This document shows positions 1 through 6,383 of a DNA stretch of 27,912 nucleotides, one piece after another. How positions within the stretch are numbered: the stretch's first letter is position 1; each line of letters starts with the position of its first letter. The notes under the pieces are model-generated. The model was not told the origin of the DNA and did no database searches. It saw only the letters and a program-made list of their open reading frames with translations. The translations under genes were made by a program, and so were the position numbers. This DNA comes from DATLAN01 sp035527455 (GTDB lineage Bacteria > Planctomycetota > Planctomycetia > Pirellulales > Thermoguttaceae), in the NCBI GenBank assembly GCA_035527455.1, contig DATLAN010000300.1, forward strand, positions 1 through 27,912, written 5' to 3'.

Positions 1-537
1 CTGGCGACGCTGCCCGTTGACGTTCAGCGTGGGGTCGAAGTACTCGCCCTGCCCGCGGAAGCTGACCCAGTGATCGAAGCCCGGCCGCGGCTCGTCGTGT
101 TCGTGGCCCATGTGCCATTTGCCGACGAACGCGGTCTCGTAACCTTGTTTCTGCAGGTATTGCGGGAAGAAGACGGTCCCCTCGGGCACGGGCCGCTGGT
201 TGTCGACGACGCCGTGCCGATGGGCGTATTGGCCGGTGAGGATCGACGCCCGGCTGGGCGAGCAGAGCGACGTGCTGACGAATGCGTTTCGCAGATGGGC
301 ACCACCGGCGGCCATGCGGTCCAGGTGGGGCGTTTCCAGGAACTCCGGCGCCGTGTCCATGAAGCCCATGAAGTCGTAGCGGTGGTCGTCGCTGAGAATC
401 AAGATCACGTTGCGGCGCGCGGGCGGTTTCGCTCGGGCCTCGGAGCCCACTGCGGCCAGGTGAGAAACGGCCGCGGCGAGAATCACTCCCGACAACGTGA
501 TCCGACGCGGTCCGCACCGGTGCAACTTGCCCGTCAT
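1..537 (-). CDS. Cysteine-type sulfatase, secreted, C-terminus beyond window
   Basis: The reading frame is open from the ATG at 537 to the window edge, giving the first 179 residues of a protein usually around 450-550 residues long. Residues 1-37 look like a signal peptide, so the enzyme probably acts in the periplasm or outside the cell. The catalytic signature C-S-P-S-R lies at residues 92-96; Cys92 would be converted to formylglycine. Earlier metal-binding Asp-Asp residues (50-51, in ILILSDDHRYD) and the G-K-W-H-M-G segment (139-144) also fit the type I sulfatase fold. The substrate, a sulfate ester on a glycan or aryl group, cannot be read from this part. AAAGGA lies upstream of the ATG as a ribosome binding site. 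Such genes are strongly expanded in Planctomycetota, which bears on the host guess. The gene points away from its neighbour. Confidence 0.93.
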   Translation of the reverse strand, partial: MTGKLHRCGPRRITLSGVILAAAVSHLAAVGSEARAKPPARRNVILILSDDHRYDFMGFMDTAPEFLETPHLDRMAAGGAHLRNAFVSTSLCSPSRASILTGQYAHRHGVVDNQRPVPEGTVFFPQYLQKQGYETAFVGKWHMGHEHDEPRPGFDHWVSFRGQGEYFDPTLNVNGQRRQ

Positions 538-804
538 GAGTTGTCCTTTCGGTTCGTGGCCATCGACCGGTTTGCGTGCCGGTGCCGCATATAGTATTGT
601 AGGATAGTCTGCTGGCAGGCGTCCGACAACCTTGTCCGAGATTCGCGGGTGGCTGGGGTCGAGGTGCGAGGGACGAGCACCGAGCCCCCAGGCTTGGCTT
701 TCTGGGGGCTCAGCACTCGTTCCTCGTGCTTCGACCCCAGCCACCCAACTGCCAAGATCAAGTGACTTGACGTACTTACCGCAAGAAAAAAAGGATATCC
801 GCAC
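538..804. other. Intergenic region between divergent sulfatase and PhoD-like genes
   Basis: This 267-base gap separates divergent genes and must hold both promoters. A TACAAT-like -10 hexamer for the sulfatase can be read on the - strand near 590-605, but no good -35 partner stands at the usual distance. The right half is taken up by the palindromic element described separately. AAGGA at 791-795 serves the PhoD-like gene. Confidence 0.5.
647..746. repeat. 100-bp imperfect palindrome (intergenic repeat element)
   Basis: Arms 647-691 and 702-746 are inverted copies around a 10-base loop. The outer part GGGTGGCTGGGGTCGA is perfect and the inner AGCCCCCAG/CTGGGGGCT is perfect. In the middle, all seven differences I can align are transitions; as + strand RNA four would be G-U pairs and three A-C mismatches. 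The element looks like a decaying mobile palindrome (REP/MITE-like) rather than a simple terminator, since no T-run follows. I recall similar palindromes as frequent between genes in planctomycete genomes, but no search was done. Confidence 0.75.
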
Positions 805-2238
805 ATGAGAAACCGAGCCGTGAAGAACCTCGTTCTGTTCGCCCTCTTTGCACTTGTGGCTGCAATCTCCTCGCAGGCTGCCGTGGCCCAGATCGACCAC
901 ATCCAGGGCGAGATGGCCGGGGCGGTCACCTCCGACGGCGTGATCCTCCAGTCGCGTCTGACGGCGCCCAAGATCGACGCCGAGGGCGACGTGCCGGGCG
1001 CCGCGGGCGTGGCACGCTTCGCGGTCGCCGACGATCCGCAGTTCGGCGAGCCGTCGTACACGCCGTGGATCGAGGCCGATCCCGAGTACGATTACATGAT
1101 CAAGACCAAGGTCGCCGGTCTGCAGCCGAACACGCGCTACTACTATCGGCTCGAATTCGGCCCGGACCGGGAGCACGCGAAGCTTGGCCCCACGCGTACT
1201 TTCAAGACCTGCCCCGGCGGTGACGCGGTGGCCCCGACGAGCCTGGTGATCGTGACCGGCATGAACTACGCCCGGTTCTTCGCCAGCGCCCGGGGCAAGG
1301 GGCCCGATCGCGAGCTGGGCTATCCGGCGTTGGTCTCGATCCGCAAGCTGGGGCCGGACGCCTTCATCGGCACCGGCGACAACGTCTATTACGACAGCCC
1401 GCCGAACGCCACCACGATCGAGCAGTTGCGCCGCAAGTGGCACGAGCAGTTCGTGCAGCCGCGCTACGTCGAGCTGTTTTCCGAGGTGCCCACCTATTGG
1501 GAAAAGGACGACCACGACCATCGCTTCAACGACAACGACAACGCGGGCAAACAGCCGCCGTCGAGCAAGTTGGGCATCCGCATCTTCAAGGAGCAGGTGC
1601 CGGTCACCGATCCGGCCGACCCGCAGGCGGTGACCTACAGCACGTTGCGGATCAGCAAGCTGCTGCAGATCTGGCTGTTGGAGGGCCGCGACTATCGCAG
1701 CCCGAACCGTTCGCCCGACGGACCGGAAAAGACCATCTGGGGCACCACGCAGCGCGAGTGGCTCGAGCGCACGCTGCTGGAGTCCGACGCCCCATTCAAG
1801 CTGGTCATCTCGCCCACGCCGCTGGTCGGGCCGGACGACCGGTACAAGAAAGACAACCACACCAACGTCGACGGTTTCCGCCACGAGGGCACGGCGTTTT
1901 TCGACTGGGCGAAGGAGAACGGCTTCCTGCAAAAGGGCCTCTATTTCGTCTGCGGCGACCGGCACTGGCAGTACCATTCGATCCACCCGTCCGGTTTCGA
2001 GGAGTTTTCCACCGGCGCGTTGGTCGACGGGAACGCCCGGATGGGCGTCAAGCCCGGCGCGAAGAACGGCACGGACCAGGAAGCGTTGATCCAGCAGCCC
2101 TACACGTCGGAGAAACCTTCCGGCGGGTTCCTCAACGTCCGCGTCGAGCCGGGCGAAAGCGGCGGGCCGGCCACGATCACGTTCAACTTCCACGACGAAG
2201 AAGGCGTGCTGCTGCACGCGGTGAAGAAGCCGGGGTAG
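805..2238 (+). CDS. PhoD-like (alkaline phosphatase D family) metallophosphoesterase
   Basis: The protein has 477 residues with a signal peptide (about residues 1-28: a basic start, a hydrophobic run, then A-V-A-Q), so it is probably exported. A fibronectin-like N-terminal domain (about 35-135) with the typical Y-Y-Y-R-L strand precedes the metallophosphoesterase core. Metal-ligand motifs visible are G-T-G-D-N (D192, N193), K-D-D-H-D-H-R-F-N-D (234-243) and C-G-D-R-H-W-Q-Y-H (383-391), which match the PhoD family. It would hydrolyse phosphate mono- or diesters, perhaps from teichoic-acid-like or nucleotide substrates; specificity is not visible. AAGGA at 791-795 is nine bases before the ATG. 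It is monocistronic, divergent from the sulfatase and unrelated to the sulfate island. Confidence 0.9.
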   Translation: MRNRAVKNLVLFALFALVAAISSQAAVAQIDHIQGEMAGAVTSDGVILQSRLTAPKIDAEGDVPGAAGVARFAVADDPQFGEPSYTPWIEADPEYDYMIKTKVAGLQPNTRYYYRLEFGPDREHAKLGPTRTFKTCPGGDAVAPTSLVIVTGMNYARFFASARGKGPDRELGYPALVSIRKLGPDAFIGTGDNVYYDSPPNATTIEQLRRKWHEQFVQPRYVELFSEVPTYWEKDDHDHRFNDNDNAGKQPPSSKLGIRIFKEQVPVTDPADPQAVTYSTLRISKLLQIWLLEGRDYRSPNRSPDGPEKTIWGTTQREWLERTLLESDAPFKLVISPTPLVGPDDRYKKDNHTNVDGFRHEGTAFFDWAKENGFLQKGLYFVCGDRHWQYHSIHPSGFEEFSTGALVDGNARMGVKPGAKNGTDQEALIQQPYTSEKPSGGFLNVRVEPGESGGPATITFNFHDEEGVLLHAVKKPG

Positions 2239-2301
2239 GGCGGGCAGAGTGGACGATCGGGGAAGACTTGCCTGGGCAACGGGTTTGCCAGCCGAGAGCG
2301 A

Positions 2302-2649
2302 ATGACGACGGCGGCGGCAGAGTACGGCTATCGTGAGGGCAGCAGTGCTGATCGCGTCATCAAACGTCTGGAAGAAAAAGCAAACAGCGATCGCATCCTG
2401 TCGCGCCGTCTAAAGGCCCTAGCCAAGGAAGTGTCAGGTATTGACCCCGACGCCCGACCCGTTACGACTTCCCTCCCCAAAAGGCCAACTCCTCATCTGT
2501 GCCCCCGGCGAAGAACTTCGGCAACTCTGCTTCGGTTGAGCAGTTATAGCGACCGCGATAAACCGCCTCGGCACCTTTGGAGGGGACTTCGTGAAATACT
2601 AGCTGTCCCACTGGGAGGCCAGGGTACAAAGCGATGGGACTTTCGCTGA
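2302..2649 (+). pseudogene. Possible truncated gene fragment at the left edge of the low-GC cassette
   Basis: An ATG at 2302 opens a 115-residue frame. Residues 1-52 have a protein-like, helical, charged character (I-K-R-L-E-E-K-A-N-S-D-R-I-L-S-R-R-L-K). From about 2460 the frame runs antisense through the dCTP-deaminase-like gene and becomes rich in Arg, Pro and Leu, as expected for a shadow. The simplest reading is a gene whose 3' part was replaced when the neighbouring cassette arrived. It may equally be a chance frame. I do not recognise a family. Confidence 0.25.
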
Positions 2650-3079
2650 GATTGACTAATTCAAGTGTAAGGCACCCCTTATAACCTGGCTGGACTGCGG
2701 CAGCAGTTGCCACAACAAGGCCCAATCGTCCCCAAGATGAGCGACTCATGATTGTGCAAAAGACATCGTAAGGCAAAGATAGGTACTCAAAGGTGACTCC
2801 GAGGATGAGATGATTCGGATGAAGCACGAACTTCGATTTATGCTTCAACTTCGTTCTGTCATAGAGTCTGTGCTCAACTTGGTGAATTGTTCTGCGATCT
2901 GTCACGTCTTGCTGGTCCACGTATGTCTTCTTCGGTATGATGATCGAGGAACCCAATCGAATGTTAACGGAAGCTGCGTCAATCTGGTTCTCTGTCAGCA
3001 AAGGCGTTACAAGCAACTTCTTGGAGTAGTCCGACTCCTTCATTCGTTCTTTTATCTCAGCTCTGTTGAGAACGCCCAT
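2462..3079 (-). CDS. dCTP deaminase/dUTPase-family protein
   Basis: The 205-residue protein, from the ATG at 3079, aligns by eye along the Dcd fold: N-terminal M-G-V-L-N-R-A-E-I-K, then A-A-S-V-N-I-R-L-G (35-43), the S-R-S-S-W-G-R-L-G loop (112-120) and P-G-Y-K-G-C-L-T-L-E-L (131-141). Ser114, Arg118 and Glu140 sit where the E. coli Dcd catalytic Ser, Arg and Glu lie, so deaminase chemistry (dCTP to dUTP) is plausible. A plain dUTPase or another nucleotide-binding role remains possible. An upstream ATG at 3133 would overlap the previous gene by 50 bases and add 18 residues not typical of the family, so I chose 3079, which starts four bases after the peptidase stop. It is the last gene of a low-GC operon. 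Deaminases of this family deplete dCTP in known antiphage systems. Confidence 0.82.
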   Translation of the reverse strand: MGVLNRAEIKERMKESDYSKKLLVTPLLTENQIDAASVNIRLGSSIIIPKKTYVDQQDVTDRRTIHQVEHRLYDRTKLKHKSKFVLHPNHLILGVTFEYLSLPYDVFCTIMSRSSWGRLGLVVATAAAVQPGYKGCLTLELVNLSESPIALYPGLPVGQLVFHEVPSKGAEAVYRGRYNCSTEAELPKFFAGGTDEELAFWGGKS

Positions 3080-3083
3080 TGTT

Positions 3084-4499
3084 CTACTGACCTGCCCATC
3101 TATTGAATTCACGTTGGATAAATGTGGCTTCAAATGCCTTTGCCGTCAGACGCTCGACAATCCCAGTCTGCCGCAACCTCTCTCCACCATCTCCTGAACC
3201 TTCGCCAGTGAGCAAGTCGAGGCGGAAAAGTGCCGACGCATTGAGTATTGCAGTGAATTCTGCGGGCTTTCCGAGCAGGGTGTTGTCCGGAACTATGTTT
3301 GGCGGGATATTCCTTTCCAGCCTCAGTAGCAACTCAGCCACGTCATACACACTAACGTCGGAAAACGGTTTTGTTGAATACCATTTCCTAACAAACCCAT
3401 CGCATTCGTGAAGATATTCCCCCAACGCAATCTTCAGTTCATTCAATCGTGGGTTCAAGACGTCACGAATCGGTTCCGCGTCATTATCAGAAGCGGGCCA
3501 GACTCTCAGGACGTCTGAGTTGTGATTGACGGGGATAGTCCCCACACCAACTGCAAGTTCTGCGACCTTCTGCGTTATCGATTTGGCGGCTTCGCTGCTC
3601 GCTTCGCTCCGAAATCCCTCAATCTTCGCCCACTGACTGATGCAGTGAAGGCGGAAGCCAAAACTGGGATATGCGCGAATATTCTGGAACTCCGGCGAGA
3701 GCCGTATCGTCCACACATCTCTGGCTTGTCCCCAAGAGAACTCGAACAGCGAAAGGAAAAAGGCTGGTCCCATGAGAAGAGCCCCAAGCAGATCGCAAAA
3801 AAGCTCTTCTCCAATTCCCAAAACCGCTTGACATATGCGGCGAAATCGACGACTCGCCTGAGTAGCATCTATTGCCTGAAGGTCGGAAAGCACTCGGACC
3901 AGGACTTGCCCCACCTTAGCGTCAAGCTCAGAGACAATCGCCTTTTCGTGATGGTCGAATACCGCATGTCCGAATTCGTGGCCGATATTTGCATAGAGAG
4001 GCAGGTTTTCATCCTCCGAAGAGGCGAGTTGAAGGCAATAAAGCTCACGGTTGCTCACAAGTGCTTGGATGGCAGAATCGGGAAGAATGTCCCGCAGAAT
4101 GTCCGCTAAACGCTTCGAGAAGTGAAGGATCGAGTAGTTGTACTCCGGGGTTAGTGCATAGAAGATTTTTGGGCCATTTTCGCCAAAGAAGTTGCTCCAG
4201 ATTTCATCGCAGTACCTAACCAACGGCCAAGAAATCCGATCTGTGGACGAGCGTTCAATAATCCCGGCGAGTTCCTGAAGTGAGAACAGACGATTATATA
4301 GCACCACTGGGTCCATCGGGCCAAGATGCGCGGGCTCGCGAACGCTCGCGAGTGCGCTTAAGAAGAGTTCCCGGCCAAGTTCAGAGGAAGAAGTCGGGAA
4401 CTGCCAGCGATCAAGCTGGTGAAGTCGAAGGTCGGTCTTCTCGATTAAAGAAAGGGATTTCGACAGTACCGCCGCAGGCTGGTCAACATCAAAATCCAT
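3084..4499 (-). CDS. HExxH zinc-peptidase-like protein of unknown family
   Basis: The 471-residue soluble protein has no signal peptide. It carries G-H-E-F-G-H-A-V at 173-180, a classical HExxH zinc site, followed about 55 residues later by E-E-L-F-C-D (231-236). The ExxxD arrangement fits the third ligand of gluzincin-type peptidases. The surroundings are largely helical with a Leu- and Phe-rich stretch (about 238-256). I do not recognise the flanking domains. Start: ATG at 4499 with AAGGA nine bases upstream, 12 bases after the previous stop. Its stop lies four bases before the dCTP-deaminase-like start, so the two are probably co-translated. Base composition is clearly poorer in GC than flanking genes (one 60-base stretch nearby is about 43 %). 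It may be a protease effector or regulator of the cassette; this is inference. Confidence 0.72.
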   Translation of the reverse strand: MDFDVDQPAAVLSKSLSLIEKTDLRLHQLDRWQFPTSSSELGRELFLSALASVREPAHLGPMDPVVLYNRLFSLQELAGIIERSSTDRISWPLVRYCDEIWSNFFGENGPKIFYALTPEYNYSILHFSKRLADILRDILPDSAIQALVSNRELYCLQLASSEDENLPLYANIGHEFGHAVFDHHEKAIVSELDAKVGQVLVRVLSDLQAIDATQASRRFRRICQAVLGIGEELFCDLLGALLMGPAFFLSLFEFSWGQARDVWTIRLSPEFQNIRAYPSFGFRLHCISQWAKIEGFRSEASSEAAKSITQKVAELAVGVGTIPVNHNSDVLRVWPASDNDAEPIRDVLNPRLNELKIALGEYLHECDGFVRKWYSTKPFSDVSVYDVAELLLRLERNIPPNIVPDNTLLGKPAEFTAILNASALFRLDLLTGEGSGDGGERLRQTGIVERLTAKAFEATFIQREFNRWAGQ

Positions 4500-4511
4500 T
4501 GCGTCCTTACC

Positions 4512-4988
4512 TTAATGAAGAGCAGTTTCAGCCTCAGACAGAAGTGACTGGACGATCGCCCTAAGAATCTCAAATTCCTGGTGCGGAGTCTCGCGTGCGA
4601 GAAGGTCACCGGACGGCGAAAGAAAGTTGCTTATCGAGGCAATGAGGCGCTGCAGCTTAGTGTCAAAACCCTTCTTAGACGACTTCAGCCAATTGTCGAA
4701 TTCAGGAACGTAGGCAAGCCGAGAGCGGAGGTCGATCGCGGCGTTGTAATCCGGTTCCGTGAGATTGGAATACTCAACTAGGCTAGTGGACAAGCCAGAA
4801 GCACCCGGAGCGGAAGAAAGTCCTCCGTCAAGAAACTCGCTCAACGCGCGAAGTCGATCTATGTCCAATTCGGCCAGTTCCTTGGAACTGCCAGCAGCCA
4901 GGGCCCTTTCCAGGGCGTGGTTTATTGACTTAAGATGGCTCCAGAGACCGGCATACGGTCCGGTACTAGCAACAGCGTTAGGAATCAT
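4512..4988 (-). CDS. Unknown helical protein, first main gene of the low-GC operon
   Basis: The 158-residue protein is not recognised. It has no signal peptide or membrane segment and looks mostly helical, with Leu/Ala/Glu-rich helices (about 12-58), a flexible Gly/Ser/Pro linker (about 56-66) and C-terminal helices (about 100-158). A good GGAGG-type ribosome binding site precedes the ATG at 4988. It lies 12 bases upstream of the HExxH gene and shares its low GC, so an operon with the peptidase-like and deaminase-like genes is likely. A role as sensor, inhibitor or partner is possible, but nothing in the sequence decides this. Confidence 0.6.
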   Translation of the reverse strand: MIPNAVASTGPYAGLWSHLKSINHALERALAAGSSKELAELDIDRLRALSEFLDGGLSSAPGASGLSTSLVEYSNLTEPDYNAAIDLRSRLAYVPEFDNWLKSSKKGFDTKLQRLIASISNFLSPSGDLLARETPHQEFEILRAIVQSLLSEAETALH

Positions 4989-5029
4989 TTTGCCGCCTCC
5001 TGCATTCGGGAACGTAGTAAAAGACGATC

Positions 5030-5209
5030 CTACGGCAACTTTAGTTCATCTTCAACAACCTTGCCACCAACCCTCTCTTGTGGGGGCATTGAATCCGGAG
5101 GGTTCAGGCTTGGCGACCATTGGATAACTCGGAACGCAAGTTGGGGGCAACCTGAACTATTTCCCAGAGATTTCCACCGTGGGACGGAATCCGCTTCGAT
5201 TTGAGCCAT
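5030..5209 (-). CDS. Possible small protein at the head of the low-GC operon
   Basis: A 59-residue frame from the ATG at 5209 (or 66 residues from a GTG at 5230) ends 41 bases before the 158-residue gene. The sequence (ending G-G-K-V-V-E-D-E-L-K-L-P) is protein-like in composition, but the ribosome binding site is weak and no family is recognised. It could be a leader or an additional component of the cassette, or a chance frame. Confidence 0.3.
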   Translation of the reverse strand: MAQIEADSVPRWKSLGNSSGCPQLAFRVIQWSPSLNPPDSMPPQERVGGKVVEDELKLP

Positions 5210-5320
5210 CAACTTTACCAAGCCACGCACTCATCTCTACATTCCTATTTTCCTGCATCTCACTTCGCTTGGCGAACGAGTTGCCCCGCGCCCTCGCGTC
5301 CCGTTCGGAAATTCATCCAT

Positions 5321-5361
5321 TTGGTCAGTGACTAAACGAGCCAAAGAATACCCACTTTGGC
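5321..5361. promoter_or_regulatory. Two adjacent inverted repeats upstream of the low-GC operon
   Basis: TTGGTCA-G-TGACTAA (5321-5335) is a near-perfect 15-base palindrome with one mismatch. It is followed by GCCAAAG (5340-5346) and its exact complement CTTTGGC (5355-5361). They lie in the shared upstream region of the low-GC operon and the CBS-permease operon and could bind a dimeric regulator. No regulator gene is next to them. Confidence 0.3.
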
Positions 5362-5520
5362 ATGGTGCGGTGTGATAACTGATAGGCATTTGAATCAGCC
5401 CTGAGTCTCGCCTAACGGGCCAGGGTTGTCAATCATCGCACGCAAACGCAGCCAGGAGAGGCTTTGAAGGAAATCTGCAAGGTGGGTTGGTATGTGGCCT
5501 CAAGAGGGATATCGGGGCGT

Positions 5521-5541
5521 GAATTCCGGGGGCGGGAATTC
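5521..5541. repeat. Inverted repeat GAATTCC/GGAATTC upstream of CBS gene
   Basis: GAATTCC at 5521-5527 and GGAATTC at 5535-5541 are exact inverted copies around a G-rich 7-base loop. It lies about 180 bases before the CBS-protein start and upstream of the possible promoter; function unknown. Confidence 0.3.
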
Positions 5542-5633
5542 CGCGGACACCGTACTGGTTTTTCTTCTTGCCGCGTGCCATGCCCGCGCTTGCGTGGGTG
5601 TATTTGGTTCAGTCCGAAATGGAAGGCTGCATC

Positions 5634-5661
5634 TTGTTCGAACGCGGCCGAAAGCGATAAT
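5634..5661 (+). promoter_or_regulatory. Possible sigma-70-type promoter of the CBS-SLC13-sirC genes
   Basis: TTGTTC (5634-5639) and GATAAT (5656-5661) are separated by 16 bases. The -10 matches five of six consensus bases, the -35 only three. The start codon follows about 55 bases later. It is a by-eye match only. Confidence 0.3.
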
Positions 5662-5718
5662 CAAGGATGTATTCCATACCAAGTGCCGGCGATCCCCTCC
5701 GATGGGGCAGGAGAAGAA

Positions 5719-6303
5719 ATGCACGAAACACTCGTTCAAGACATCATGGTTCCTCTTGAAGAGTACCCCTGCATACTAGACATCCATACCCTGCGCCAAG
5801 CCATCGAGGAAATGGGATTGCAGATCGTCAGAAAGGACCAGGCGGCCCTTCCTCGGGTGGCCCTGGTCTTCGACGAGAGTTTCAGCGATCTTTTGGGAAT
5901 GCTCCGACGCCGGGACATCATGCGCGGACTCGAACCACGGTTCCTGCTGAGCGGATCGATGGATTATCGGCGAAAGCTGTTCGACGTGGAAATCGACCCG
6001 AATCTCTCGGAACTCTCTTACGAAAAGGCGATTGCGGGCATCCGCAAACGGGCGAACCGTCCGGTCAGGGACTACATGATCCCCATCAAGGCGACCGTCG
6101 ATCACGGCGATCACATCATGAAGGCCATGTATGAAATGGTCGACCAGAACACCAGCCTGTTGCCGGTGCTCAAGGGCAATAGGGTTATCGGGGTGGTACG
6201 GTCGGTGGACGTGCTGGACGAGATTGCGGCGATTTTGAAACCTCAAGAGACCACGCCGCAAACCGAGACGCTGTCTTTTTTGAAGTGGTGGCTGACTTCG
6301 TGA
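5719..6303 (+). CDS. CBS-domain-pair protein next to an anion permease
   Basis: The 194-residue protein holds two CBS motifs. The first begins T-L-V-Q-D-I-M-V-P-L and ends with a D-L-L-G-M-L-R-R-R-D-I-M strand-helix; the second begins R-P-V-R-D-Y-M-I-P and ends R-V-I-G-V-V-R-S-V-D-V-L. The spacing between them is longer than in minimal CBS pairs (about residues 60-115). CBS pairs bind adenine nucleotides and tune transporters or enzymes. I chose ATG 5719 because AGGAG (5709-5713) stands five bases before it; the open frame extends upstream to 5464 but that part has no family likeness. It lies 80 bases upstream of the SLC13 permease, so it probably senses energy charge or an adenylated sulfur compound for it; that is inference. 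Confidence 0.82.
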   Translation: MHETLVQDIMVPLEEYPCILDIHTLRQAIEEMGLQIVRKDQAALPRVALVFDESFSDLLGMLRRRDIMRGLEPRFLLSGSMDYRRKLFDVEIDPNLSELSYEKAIAGIRKRANRPVRDYMIPIKATVDHGDHIMKAMYEMVDQNTSLLPVLKGNRVIGVVRSVDVLDEIAAILKPQETTPQTETLSFLKWWLTS

Positions 6304-6383
6304 GGTCGTCCAAGACGTCTACCGTGGGAGTACGGTCCTTTTCATGAGGGGTTTCCTCCTATCCAGGGAAAGCTGCCGCGACG

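Larger units (their letters stand above)
4989..5718. other. 730-bp region between divergent low-GC operon and CBS-permease genes
   Basis: The region must hold promoters for both directions. I see a possible tiny gene (5030-5209, -), a near-palindrome at 5321-5335, a 7-bp inverted repeat at 5340-5361, an inverted repeat at 5521-5541 and a promoter-like pair at 5634-5661. A long open frame on + begins upstream (5464), but its first 85 residues are Cys-, Arg- and Pro-rich without family likeness, so I regard that part as untranslated. Confidence 0.45.

Noticed and set aside
3522..4109. 195-codon + strand frame within the HExxH gene
   Set aside because: Antisense to a gene with a recognisable zinc motif and good ribosome binding site; no own motif seen.
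5464..5718. N-terminal extension of the CBS protein upstream of 5719
   Set aside because: The 85 extra residues are Cys-, Arg- and Pro-rich and unlike CBS proteins, while ATG 5719 has a clear AGGAG at proper distance.
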